From NCBI RefSeq assembly GCF_001403615.1, contig NZ_LN879457.1, positions 434,001 through 498,000 of the forward strand: a stretch of 64,000 nucleotides of DNA. Direction: 5' to 3'. The DNA is from Desnuesiella massiliensis (GTDB taxonomy: Bacteria > Bacillota > Clostridia > Clostridiales > Clostridiaceae). Below the pieces are notes generated by a model. It ran no database searches and had not been told where the DNA came from. It saw only the letters and a list, made by a program, of their open reading frames with translations. Positions 22,641 to 30,787 of the stretch are shown piece after piece. The stretch's first letter is position 1; each line of letters begins with the position of its first letter. Both the position numbers and the translations under genes were made by a program.

Positions 22641-24365
22641 ATGAAATACATGAATTTTTCTAAAGCTAATTGCAAGAATTGTTATAAGTGTCTTAGAGCC
22701 TGTCCAGTAAAAGCTATTAAATTTAAGAATGAGCAGGCTGAAATAGAAGAGGATAGATGCATTGCTTGTGGTCATTGTCTTTCTATCTGCCCTCAAAATG
22801 CCAGAAATGTACTTAGTGATATAGATAAGGTAAAATATATAGTAAATTCAAGCAGGCCAGTAATAGCAACCCTAGCACCATCCTTTGCTGGATTTTTTGA
22901 TGTGGAAGAGGGAAAAGTCATCACTGCCTTAAAAAAACTAGGATTTTCCTATGTACATGAGACAGCTTATGGTGCAGAAATAGTAGCTAAGCTATATAAT
23001 AAATATGTGGAGGAGCACCATCAAGATAATTATATTACTACATCTTGTCCTTCCGCTAACTATTTAGTGGAAAAATATTATCCTGAACTTGTTAAATACA
23101 TGATTCCCGTGGTTTCACCTATGTTTGCTCATGGGAAAACTTTGAAGAACATTTATGGGAAAGATTCCTTTGTAGTTTTTATGGGGCCCTGTGATGCTAA
23201 AAAAGTTGAGGTAGAAGACTATAAAGAAGAAAAAATCATAAATGCAGTTATTACCTTTGAAGAGGTAAAAGCTTGGCTAAAAGAAGAGAATATTAACTTA
23301 GAAGATCTTGAAATATCAGAGTTTGAGCATAATGATTTATCTGGGGGAAGAAGCTTTCCTCTAGGTGGAGGAATATTAGAATGTATGGGTGGAAATTTTA
23401 AAAATAAGTCTCTAAACACTATTTCTGTAACAGGTACGGAAGATTGTATGGAAATTTTTAAATCCATGCAGCAGGGAAAGATTAAAAATTGCTTTGTAGA
23501 AGTAAGTTCTTGTAAAGGAAGCTGTATTGGGGGCCCTAAAATGATAAAAGATGAAGATGGATACTATACAAGGCTTAGCAAGGTGAGGAATTATATAAAT
23601 AAAAGAGTGAAAAGTACTTCTATAGAAGGTGTGACTATTCCAGAAGAAGTTACTTTTTTTAGAAATTTTAGAGATAAAAAAATTATCAAAGAGAATCCAA
23701 GAGAAGAAGAAATAAATAAGATAATGAGGCAGATGGGGAAATTTACAAAAGAAGACGAGTTAAACTGTGGAGTATGCGGTTATAATACCTGTAGAGAAAA
23801 GGCTCAGGCTGTTTATGAAGGTATGGCAGAAGTCAGTATGTGTTTACACTTTATGAGAAGTAAGGCAGAGAGTCTATCTAATGTGATAATCGAGAATACA
23901 CCTAATTGCTTAATTTTATTAGATGGAGATATGAGAATTAAAGAATTAAACCCTGCAGCAGAAAAAACTTTTCTAGTAGACAAAGAGAACATTATTGGAA
24001 AGTCCATATCTGTCTTGTTAGAAGATGAAGACTTTAAAGAAGTAAAGGAAACAGGAAAAGATATTATGGGCAAGAAGGTTGTCTATGGTAAGTATAATGC
24101 TGTATTTATAGAAAATGCATTATACCTAGAAAAGCAGGATGTGGTTTTAATTTCTTTAATGAATATAATAGATGAGGAGAGAAATAGAGAGGAACTTATT
24201 AAAATAAAAAGAAATGCGCTAAATGCTGCGGATGAAATTATTCAAAAACAAATGAGAGTTGCCCAGGAAATAGCTGGAGTCCTTGGAGAGACTACAGCGG
24301 AAACAAAATTAATATTGATGGAGCTTAGAAATGTGATAAGTGGAGAATCGGGGGAAGTAAAATGA
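22641..24365 (+). CDS. Sensory-type [FeFe]-hydrogenase-like protein (HydS-like) with PAS domain
   Basis: A 574-residue protein of the group C [FeFe]-hydrogenase kind. Two ferredoxin clusters come first (CKNCYKCLRACP and CIACGHCLSICP). The H-cluster domain (about residues 70-330) keeps all four cysteine ligands in variant motifs: TSCPSAN, MGPCDAKK and SSCKGSCIGGP, the last differing from the CPGGC of catalytic enzymes. An extra 4Fe-4S motif (CGVCGYNTC...C) and a PAS domain (about 415-510) follow. This layout is proposed to sense hydrogen or redox state. ATG 22641 is used, with GGATGTG before it. It overlaps the phosphatase gene by four bases, so they are translationally coupled. Confidence 0.85.
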   Translation: MKYMNFSKANCKNCYKCLRACPVKAIKFKNEQAEIEEDRCIACGHCLSICPQNARNVLSDIDKVKYIVNSSRPVIATLAPSFAGFFDVEEGKVITALKKLGFSYVHETAYGAEIVAKLYNKYVEEHHQDNYITTSCPSANYLVEKYYPELVKYMIPVVSPMFAHGKTLKNIYGKDSFVVFMGPCDAKKVEVEDYKEEKIINAVITFEEVKAWLKEENINLEDLEISEFEHNDLSGGRSFPLGGGILECMGGNFKNKSLNTISVTGTEDCMEIFKSMQQGKIKNCFVEVSSCKGSCIGGPKMIKDEDGYYTRLSKVRNYINKRVKSTSIEGVTIPEEVTFFRNFRDKKIIKENPREEEINKIMRQMGKFTKEDELNCGVCGYNTCREKAQAVYEGMAEVSMCLHFMRSKAESLSNVIIENTPNCLILLDGDMRIKELNPAAEKTFLVDKENIIGKSISVLLEDEDFKEVKETGKDIMGKKVVYGKYNAVFIENALYLEKQDVVLISLMNIIDEERNREELIKIKRNALNAADEIIQKQMRVAQEIAGVLGETTAETKLILMELRNVISGESGEVK

Positions 24366-25534
24366 GATATTTTGTTGATACCTCCTTTGACAGCTTAAAG
24401 AAGAAGGGCGAAGAACTCTGTGGAGATATGGTAGAAATCATTAAAATGGAAGATAGTACAGTAATGGTTTTAGCAGATGGGTTAGGAAGTGGTGTTAAGG
24501 CTAACATCCTTGCTACATTAACTAGTCGTATAGCAGGAACTATGATAAAGGGTGGAGCAGATATTTATGAAACGGTTCATACAATAATAAATACTCTGCC
24601 CATATGTAGCGAAAGGCATATAGCTTATTCTACCTTTACCATTATGAAGATAGATAAAAACGGTAAAACCTATGCTGTGGAATATGAAAATCCTCCATTT
24701 TTTTTAATAAGAAAAGGTGAAAGTATTAAAATAGATAAAAAAGAAACCATTATTAATGAACGGAAGGTTTTAGAAAGCAATTTCTGCCTACAAGAAAATG
24801 ATGTTATAACTATTATAAGCGACGGGGTTTTGCATGCGGGCGAAGGAAATGTATTGAATATGGGATGGCAGTGGAGTGACGTAGAGAACTATCTGCTTAG
24901 AAGCAGTGGCAATAAAAAATGTGCAAAGAATATAAGCAGAGATCTTATCGATGCTTGTTGGTATTTATATGGATGCAAGCCAGGAGATGACGCAACCGCC
25001 ATTGGAATTAAAATAAAAAGCCCTCAGTATGTAGATCTATTTACTGGCCCCCCTGAGGATAAGGCTAAGGATGCTTATGTAATCGATGAACTTATGAGAG
25101 GAAAAGGAAAGAAGATAATATGCGGAGGCACTGCCGCAAATATTGCAGAGAGAATACTTAAAAGGGATTTAGTTGTAGACACAAGGCAGATAAACTCCGA
25201 AATCCCTCCTATATTTTATATGGAAGGAGTAGACTTAATAACAGAGGGAGTTGTAACTTTAAACAAGTCAGTAGAAATCATAAGAAAATACACCAATTCT
25301 TTTCTTGAAGAGGGAAGAGAAAATATCCTTAAGGGTGAGGATGGAGCTATAAAGCTTTCAAGGATGCTCCTAGAGGAATGCACTCATCTTAATATGTGGA
25401 TAGGAAAGGCTTGGAATAAAGCCTACGATAATGAAGAGTTTTACTTAAGTATAGGTATAAAGATGAGATTAGTTGAGGAGTTATGCGAGCTTATGCAAAG
25501 GCTTGGCAGAATAGTTAAGATAAATTATGTATAA
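24362..25534 (+). CDS. SpoIIE-type PP2C phosphatase coupled to the sensory hydrogenase
   Basis: A 390-residue protein whose first 220 residues form a PPM/SpoIIE serine phosphatase domain: a metal site at MVLADGLGSGVKAN, TISD-like aspartate in TIISDGVLHAGEG and the late GCKPGDDATAIGI. The remaining 170 residues are helical and of unknown function (GKGKKIICGGTAANI...). It begins within the stop codon of the hydrogenase-like gene (ATGA), so the two form one unit. The natural reading is that the hydrogenase-like sensor controls dephosphorylation of an unknown protein, perhaps through the PAS domain. The target is not visible here. Confidence 0.83.
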   Translation: MRYFVDTSFDSLKKKGEELCGDMVEIIKMEDSTVMVLADGLGSGVKANILATLTSRIAGTMIKGGADIYETVHTIINTLPICSERHIAYSTFTIMKIDKNGKTYAVEYENPPFFLIRKGESIKIDKKETIINERKVLESNFCLQENDVITIISDGVLHAGEGNVLNMGWQWSDVENYLLRSSGNKKCAKNISRDLIDACWYLYGCKPGDDATAIGIKIKSPQYVDLFTGPPEDKAKDAYVIDELMRGKGKKIICGGTAANIAERILKRDLVVDTRQINSEIPPIFYMEGVDLITEGVVTLNKSVEIIRKYTNSFLEEGRENILKGEDGAIKLSRMLLEECTHLNMWIGKAWNKAYDNEEFYLSIGIKMRLVEELCELMQRLGRIVKINYV

Positions 25535-25611
25535 AATATATATTAGGCTATGAATTTTATTAGATACATTATATAATAATAATATAAATTTAAGTTAGGA
25601 GGTTACTTATA

Positions 25612-25710
25612 ATGATGTGTTGTTGCTGTTGTTATTTAAAATGTTTAATGTGTGCAAAAATAAATAACTACAGTCCTGCAAATTATTATGAGAACCATAT
25701 TCTACTTTAA
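25612..25710 (+). CDS. Cysteine-rich leader peptide of cysS (32 residues)
   Basis: An ATG with an excellent AGGAGG site (25597-25602) nine bases upstream starts a 32-codon frame ending in TAA. The first 14 residues are MMCCCCCYLKCLMC, so seven of 14 codons are Cys, including five in a row. Such a run is the hallmark of a leader peptide whose translation measures charged tRNA-Cys. It stands directly before the cysteinyl-tRNA synthetase gene, with alternative RNA structures and a terminator in between. A role as a free cysteine-rich protein cannot be excluded, but position and RNA pairing favour a regulatory role. Confidence 0.82.
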   Translation: MMCCCCCYLKCLMCAKINNYSPANYYENHILL

Positions 25711-25850
25711 TTTATAGCCAGTTTTGTAATAGATAAATAATATGCTATTGCTATAAATTTAATACTAAAAGATTAATCTAACTGCAGGTGATTTCCTGTA
25801 GTTTTTCTGTTTAAGAGAAACTACGAGAATGCTGCAGTTTTATTTTTTAT
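25626..25850 (+). promoter_or_regulatory. Cysteine attenuator: four alternative RNA segments ahead of cysS
   Basis: Segment 1 (25626-25636, CTGTTGTTATT, within the Cys codons) pairs with segment 2 (25663-25673, AATAACTACAG) at ten of 11 bases. Segment 2 and the next bases (25666-25673 and 25675-25680) pair perfectly with segment 3 (25796-25803 and 25783-25788), forming an antiterminator. Segment 3 pairs with segment 4 in the terminator. Ribosomes stalled at Cys codons would cover segment 1 and favour 2:3, allowing cysS transcription; fluent translation would allow 1:2 and 3:4. A separate perfect ten-base hairpin (25709-25718 with 25750-25759) begins at the leader stop codon. No T-box sequence was found. 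Confidence 0.78.
25780..25850 (+). terminator. Attenuator terminator before cysS
   Basis: An outer stem AACTGCAG (25780-25787) with CTGCAGTT (25832-25839) encloses an 11-pair inner stem, 25798-25808 with 25814-25824, loop GTTTA. A T-rich tract (TTATTTTTTAT) follows. It lies 26 bases before the cysS start codon, so it must be bypassed for cysS to be expressed from the upstream promoter. Confidence 0.87.
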
Positions 25851-25875
25851 ATTTACTAAAAAAGGAGTAGTGAAA

Positions 25876-27285
25876 ATGAAATTTTTAATTTACAACACAT
25901 TAACAAGAAAAAAAGAAGAATTAATTACAGTAGAACCAGATAAGGTGAAGTTATATACCTGTGGTCCCACAGTATATAATTTTGCTCATATAGGAAATCT
26001 AAGGACTTATATATTTGAAGATCTCCTTAAAAAGTCTCTTAGTTATATAGGCTATGAAGTAAAACACGTTATGAATATTACTGATGTGGGACATTTAGAG
26101 TCTGATGGAGATTTAGGAGAAGACAAAATGGCCTTAGGTGCCAGCAGAGAAAAGAAAACAGTGTGGGAAATTGCAAGGTTTTATGAAGAAGCATTTCTTA
26201 AGGATTGCCAGCTGCTAAATATCGAAAAACCCTCAGTAATTTGCAGAGCCACAGAACATATTGAGGATATGATTGAATTTATTAAAATACTAGAAGAAAA
26301 AGGATTTACCTATATAGCAAATGGCAATGTGTATTTTTCTATTGATAAATATGAAAATTATAATAAACTTGCTAACCTTAGTATGGAAGAGCTTCAATCA
26401 GGAAGCAGGGTGGATATAGATCCTTATAAGAAAAATCCATTAGATTTTGTACTATGGTTTACAAATTCTAAGTTTACCAATCAGATAATGCAATGGCAAT
26501 CGCCTTGGGGTAAGGGGTTTCCAGGTTGGCATATAGAATGTTCGGCTATGTCTATTAAATATTTAGGGGAACAAATAGATATTCATTGTGGAGGAGTAGA
26601 TCATATACCGGTACATCATTCTAATGAAATAGCTCAATCAGAAAGCGCACTAGGGCATAGGTGGGTTAATTACTGGATGCATGGAGAGTTTTTAGTATTA
26701 AATAAGGGTAAGATGTCAAAATCTAGTGGAGACTTTCTCACTATAGACAGATTAAAGGAAGAGGGTTTTAGTCCCTTAGATTATAGATATTTCTGCATGC
26801 AATCAAGATATAGAAAGCAACTGGTGTTTAGCTTTGAAAGCCTTAAAGAGGCACAAAATGCTTTAAGTAAATTGAAAAATAGAATTAAAATTATTTCTAA
26901 GTATATTGAATCAGATGAAAATATAGATGCAAATAAGACAAATCAGTACAAAAACAAATTTATAGAACAAATAAGCAGTGATTTAAATTTGCCTAATGCA
27001 TTTACTGTGTTAACTGAAGTAATAAAGAGTGAATTACTAAATAATGCAGAGAAAATATATTTGATAAAAGATTTTGATAATATATTTTCGCTAAATCTTG
27101 TTGAAGAAGAGCAGGTAGATGAAAATATTGATATTCATTGGATTGAACAGCTTATAGAGGAAAGAAATAAGGCAAGAATGCAAAAGGACTGGGCTAAGGC
27201 TGATGATATTAGAAAGCTTTTATTAAGTCATAGTATAGAATTAGTTGATACTAAAGAAAGGACAGAGTGGAAGTATAAAAAGTAA
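25876..27285 (+). CDS. cysS: Cysteinyl-tRNA synthetase
   Basis: A 469-residue class I aminoacyl-tRNA synthetase of normal length. Seen are CGPTVYNFAHIGN near residue 28 (first zinc Cys and the HIGH-like motif), WHIECSAMS and HCGGVDHIPVHHSNEIAQ (further zinc ligands Cys, His and Glu), GKMSKSSGD near 268 (KMSKS loop) and a C-terminal helical anticodon-binding domain. It charges tRNA-Cys. The start is ATG 25876, eight bases after AAAGGAG; a GTG at 25870 is less well placed. It is a single-gene unit, with an attenuator in front and a strong terminator behind. Confidence 0.96.
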   Translation: MKFLIYNTLTRKKEELITVEPDKVKLYTCGPTVYNFAHIGNLRTYIFEDLLKKSLSYIGYEVKHVMNITDVGHLESDGDLGEDKMALGASREKKTVWEIARFYEEAFLKDCQLLNIEKPSVICRATEHIEDMIEFIKILEEKGFTYIANGNVYFSIDKYENYNKLANLSMEELQSGSRVDIDPYKKNPLDFVLWFTNSKFTNQIMQWQSPWGKGFPGWHIECSAMSIKYLGEQIDIHCGGVDHIPVHHSNEIAQSESALGHRWVNYWMHGEFLVLNKGKMSKSSGDFLTIDRLKEEGFSPLDYRYFCMQSRYRKQLVFSFESLKEAQNALSKLKNRIKIISKYIESDENIDANKTNQYKNKFIEQISSDLNLPNAFTVLTEVIKSELLNNAEKIYLIKDFDNIFSLNLVEEEQVDENIDIHWIEQLIEERNKARMQKDWAKADDIRKLLLSHSIELVDTKERTEWKYKK

Positions 27286-27316
27286 AGACATAGCAAATAT
27301 ACTATTAGAAAAGTAT

Positions 27317-27366
27317 AACCGAGGGTAAAGTTAAATTATAATAACTTTACCCTCGGTTTTTATTTG
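27317..27366 (+). terminator. Strong terminator of cysS
   Basis: AACCGAGGGTAAAGTTA pairs with the mirror sequence ending CTTTACCCTCGGTT around a short A/T loop, followed by TTTTATTT. Confidence 0.92.
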
Positions 27367-27417
27367 TAGATTTATATACCGCAATTAAGAAAATTTAAAA
27401 AAGTTCAATAATTTAAT

Positions 27418-27467
27418 TTGACTTTTAAAGTTTATTGTTATATAGTTTAATTGTTAAACAATTAAAC
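27418..27467 (+). promoter_or_regulatory. Promoter and GntR operator
   Basis: TTGACT (27418-27423), 17 bases, then TATAGT (27441-27446) form a good vegetative promoter. A perfect palindrome, GTTTAATTGTT-A-AACAATTAAAC (27445-27467), starts at the -10 box and ends 15 bases before the start codon of the GntR-family gene. Its position would block polymerase, so it is very probably the autoregulatory operator of the operon. Confidence 0.83.
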
Positions 27468-27482
27468 TTAAGAGGTGAATTT

Positions 27483-28190
27483 ATGGATTTTAAAACTGTA
27501 AAATCAGTTAACCTATCCGATCAGGTCGCGCAAGATATTATTATGATGGTTGAAAAAGGCGAACTTAAGCCTGGGGATAAACTGCCTACTGAAACCGTTT
27601 TAGCGGAAAAGTTAGGTATAAGCAGAGGAATATTGAGAGAAGCACTGATGATTCTTCAATACAAAGGATATATAAGCAGGAAGCCTAAGGATGGCACATA
27701 TATAAGAGAGCTTCCAGAAAGCAACTCTATAAATGATTCTTTAATAAATTCTTTTAAGCAAGCGACCTATAAGGATTTAATAGAGATGAGAGAAGCCTTA
27801 GAGCAAAAAATTGTAGAGCTAGCAGTTAAAAATGCTACAGATAGAGATATTGAAGAAGTAGAGGCATTTTTAGAAAGTATTGACTCTAATGGAGAAAAAA
27901 ATTCTATGTCAGATCATGACTTCCATTTGAGATTAGCTCAGCTTTCAAAAAATATACTTTTAACTAATTTTATTGATATATATTATGATTTGATTTGCGA
28001 ACTAGGAGAAAGCAGTTTTAAAAATAATGAGAAGAGAAAAGCTGAGGTTTTGGAAGAGCATAAAAAAATAATTTCAGCAATTAAAGCTAGAAATGTAGAA
28101 GAAGCAAAAAAAGAAATATTAAGACACTTAAATATGGTAAAAAAATCGTTAGATTCAATTACTATGAATAAAAGCATTGATTTAAAGTAG
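27483..28190 (+). CDS. GntR-family (FadR subfamily) transcriptional regulator
   Basis: A 235-residue regulator. Residues about 8-75 form the GntR winged helix (LSDQVAQDIIMMVEKGELKPGDKLPTE... is its typical opening, then GISRGILREALMIL and the wing GYISRKPKDGTYI). Residues about 95-230 form an all-helical FadR/FCD ligand domain with the metal-ligand pattern D...H in SDHDFHLRLAQLS and a late His (EEHKKIISAI). FCD domains bind small carboxylic acids, often with a metal. ATG 27483 is chosen because AGAGGTG precedes it. It heads a long operon and should control it through the palindrome in its promoter. Confidence 0.88.
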   Translation: MDFKTVKSVNLSDQVAQDIIMMVEKGELKPGDKLPTETVLAEKLGISRGILREALMILQYKGYISRKPKDGTYIRELPESNSINDSLINSFKQATYKDLIEMREALEQKIVELAVKNATDRDIEEVEAFLESIDSNGEKNSMSDHDFHLRLAQLSKNILLTNFIDIYYDLICELGESSFKNNEKRKAEVLEEHKKIISAIKARNVEEAKKEILRHLNMVKKSLDSITMNKSIDLK

Positions 28191-28203
28191 GAGATGAGCT
28201 ATT

Positions 28204-29565
28204 TTGGATAAAACAATTAAGATACTTTCACCTTGTGGAATGCTTGGTTATGGCTTTCCTAAGGAATCTTTTATTAAAGGTATTGAGGAAAAGCCTGATG
28301 CTATTGTTGTAGATGCAGGTTCTACAGATGCAGGACCTCATAAGCTTGGAGCAGGTGTAGCTATTGTAAGTAGAAGAGCGGCAAAAAAAGATATAGAACT
28401 ATTATTAACAAGGGGACTAAGAAATAAAATTCCTGTAATAATAGGCTCTGCTGGCGGTGCTGGGGCAAAGCCACATGTAGAATGGACTCTAGATATTATT
28501 GATGAAATATTAAGAGAGAATGATTTAAAGGCAAAAATAGCAGTGATATGGTCAGATTTTTCTAAGGAAGAAATTATAGAAGCAGTAAGAGAAGATAGGA
28601 TAGTACCTTTAGGAAAAGGGGTTAAGGAGCTTAAGGAAGATATAATTCTTGAAACTAACAGTATTGCAGCTCAAATGGGACATGAACCTATAATAGAAGC
28701 TCTTAGTAATGAAAACGATATTATTATATGTGGACGAGCCTATGATCCATCCCCTTTTGCAGCAGTAGGCATATATCATGGTATGGATATAGGGTTATCT
28801 TATCATCTAGGAAAAATATTGGAATGCGGAGCTTTATGTGCTGAACCTGGAACCACTAAGGATTGTATCCTTGGAACCTTAACAAAAGATTCTTTTACGG
28901 TAAAAGCTCTTAACCCTATAAGAAAATGTAATGAAGTTAGTGTGGCAGCTCATACTTTTTATGAAAAAGATCATCCTTATATTCTACACGGACCAGGATT
29001 TATTTTAGATTTAAGTAAATGTGAATTTAAGGAAATAGAGGATGGAGTAGTAGAAGTAAGAAATAGTCAATTTATAAAGAATGAAGATTACTTTATAAAA
29101 TTGGAGGGTGCTAGAAAGGTAAGTTATAGAACCTTTGTAATAGCAGGTATCAGAGATCCGCTGCTTCTAAGTTCCATTGAGGAAGTAGAAGAGCTTGTAC
29201 TAAATCAGGTACATCAATACTATAAGGAAATACCAAGAGAACAGTATAACATTAATTTCTATAATTATGGAAAAGATGGAGTAATGGGAAAGAAAGAAAA
29301 GGAATCCTTCTCTGGTCACGAAATTGGAGTTATGTTTGAAGTGGTAGCAGAGACTCAAGAGCTGGCTAATAGTATATGTGCTACAGTTAGATCTACCTTT
29401 TTACATTATGGATATGATGGAAGAAAATCTACTGCTGGGAATTTAGCCTTTCCTTTTGCACCAAGCGATATAGAATTTGGACCAGTATATGAGTTTTCTA
29501 TATACCATCTTATGAAGGTAGACAATGGATTAAAACCTTTTAAAATCCAATATTTATGGAGGTAA
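28204..29565 (+). CDS. AtuA-like (DUF1446) family protein
   Basis: A 453-residue cytoplasmic protein of the acyclic-terpene-utilisation AtuA/DUF1446 family, whose enzymatic activity is not established. Family patches seen are DAIVVDAGSTDAGPHKLG near residue 33, IGSAGGAGAKPHV, IICGRAYDPSPFAA, and the C-terminal segment GHEIGVMFEVVAETQELA. It starts at TTG 28204, with AGGAG nine bases upstream. The DUF4387 gene follows after two bases; the two families are often adjacent or fused, so they probably act as one enzyme. In this operon it lies with a sugar kinase, an ABC importer and ADP-ribosylglycohydrolase-like proteins. Confidence 0.78.
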   Translation: MDKTIKILSPCGMLGYGFPKESFIKGIEEKPDAIVVDAGSTDAGPHKLGAGVAIVSRRAAKKDIELLLTRGLRNKIPVIIGSAGGAGAKPHVEWTLDIIDEILRENDLKAKIAVIWSDFSKEEIIEAVREDRIVPLGKGVKELKEDIILETNSIAAQMGHEPIIEALSNENDIIICGRAYDPSPFAAVGIYHGMDIGLSYHLGKILECGALCAEPGTTKDCILGTLTKDSFTVKALNPIRKCNEVSVAAHTFYEKDHPYILHGPGFILDLSKCEFKEIEDGVVEVRNSQFIKNEDYFIKLEGARKVSYRTFVIAGIRDPLLLSSIEEVEELVLNQVHQYYKEIPREQYNINFYNYGKDGVMGKKEKESFSGHEIGVMFEVVAETQELANSICATVRSTFLHYGYDGRKSTAGNLAFPFAPSDIEFGPVYEFSIYHLMKVDNGLKPFKIQYLWR

Positions 29566-29567
29566 TT

Positions 29568-29876
29568 ATGGCATCATTATTTGAACTAGCTAAAATACTT
29601 AGAAGCAAGAATTCAGGACCCTTTGAGCTTACATTAGATGTTCTGTTTGATAATGAAGAAAGTTATTTTAGAGTAAAAGAGTCCGGCAAGATAAACATAG
29701 ATACAGTTTGTAAATTATATGGTATTACTGAGGATAGAGTCTGTAACATAGTTTTTTTTGATCCAGCTTTGGGCTTTAAAATTACTATTTTAAGAGATGT
29801 TTCCTCTGGAACTATTGGTGATAGAGATGTATATGGTGCTCAGCAGCACGCTCCTTTAATGAATTTAGAAGTATAG
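29568..29876 (+). CDS. DUF4387 family protein, partner of the AtuA-like protein
   Basis: A 102-residue soluble protein covering the entire DUF4387 family: N-terminal LAKILRSKNSGPFELTLDVLF, central YGITEDRVCNIVFFDPALGFKI (split here by family-conserved FF), and the end GDRDVYGAQQHAPL. It is regularly found next to, or fused to, DUF1446 proteins, which suggests a subunit role. ATG 29568 is chosen because the GGAGG at 29558-29562 sits in the last codons of the previous gene; the two are translationally linked. The activity is unknown. Confidence 0.8.
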   Translation: MASLFELAKILRSKNSGPFELTLDVLFDNEESYFRVKESGKINIDTVCKLYGITEDRVCNIVFFDPALGFKITILRDVSSGTIGDRDVYGAQQHAPLMNLEV

Positions 29877-29887
29877 GGGGAAGTTAA

Positions 29888-30787
29888 GTGAATAGTATAG
29901 CAGTTGTTGGAAGTATAAATATGGACCTAGTAGTAGAAACTGATATTTCACCTAAAATGGGACAAACTATCTTAGGAAATAACTTCTTTATGTCTCCAGG
30001 AGGAAAAGGTGCAAACCAAGCGGTAGCAGCAGCTAGACTTGGTGGAAATATATGCATCTTTGGTTCCTTAGGAAGAGATGAAAACGGTATGCAAATGAAG
30101 TCTAATCTTCAAAAGGAAGGAATTGAAATTAAGCATATAAATTATGTGGAAAATGTGCCTACAGGGGTTGCAGTAATTGAGCTTTGCAGCAATGATAATA
30201 GAATAATAGTTGTACAAGGGGCGAATAATTTCACTAATATTACATATTTAGAAAAAGTAAAGGAAGAGCTTTTAAGCTTCGATGTTATCATAATGCAAAT
30301 GGAAATACCTATAGAAGCAATAGAGTATATAGTAAGTTTCTTATATGAAAATAAAAAGACTATAGTGTTGAATCCAGCGCCAGCTTTACCCTTAAAGAAG
30401 GAACTCATTGAAAAAGTAACCTACATAACACCAAATGAGCATGAGTACAAAATCATTCTAAATACTGAGGAGAATATGGAAGAGGCATTAAGGAGATATC
30501 CTAATAAGTTAATTGTAACCCAAGGAAGTCAAGGAGTTAAATATTTTGACGGAGCAAATATCATCACAGTTCCTTGTATAAAAGTAGAGGCAATTGACAC
30601 TACAGGTGCAGGAGATACTTTTTCTGGTGCCTTTTCAGTAGCTATCTCAGAGGGAAGAAGTTTATTTGAAAGTATTAGCTTTGCTAATATAGCAGCTGGA
30701 ATATCTGTTACTCAAAAGGGTGCACAGGGAGGCATGCCTAAGAGAGAAGCTGTAGATAGAGTGTTTAATATTACGGAGGAAAAATGA
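29888..30787 (+). CDS. PfkB-family (ribokinase-like) carbohydrate kinase
   Basis: A 299-residue PfkB kinase close in pattern to ribokinase. The substrate-side signature GGKGANQAVAAARLGG lies near residue 38, and the C-terminal ATP/anion-hole signature DTTGAGDTFSGAF, with the catalytic Asp, near residue 238. It probably phosphorylates a sugar, perhaps ribose, released inside the cell by the operon's glycohydrolase-like proteins; nucleoside specificity cannot be ruled out. It starts at GTG 29888 after GGGGGAAG and overlaps the following permease gene by four bases. Confidence 0.88.
   Translation: MNSIAVVGSINMDLVVETDISPKMGQTILGNNFFMSPGGKGANQAVAAARLGGNICIFGSLGRDENGMQMKSNLQKEGIEIKHINYVENVPTGVAVIELCSNDNRIIVVQGANNFTNITYLEKVKEELLSFDVIIMQMEIPIEAIEYIVSFLYENKKTIVLNPAPALPLKKELIEKVTYITPNEHEYKIILNTEENMEEALRRYPNKLIVTQGSQGVKYFDGANIITVPCIKVEAIDTTGAGDTFSGAFSVAISEGRSLFESISFANIAAGISVTQKGAQGGMPKREAVDRVFNITEEK

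Noticed and set aside
25535..25875. T-box riboswitch before cysS
   Set aside because: T-boxes are usual for such genes in Firmicutes, but no TGGNACCGCG-like block or specifier-loop pattern is present. The leader peptide model explains the terminator better.
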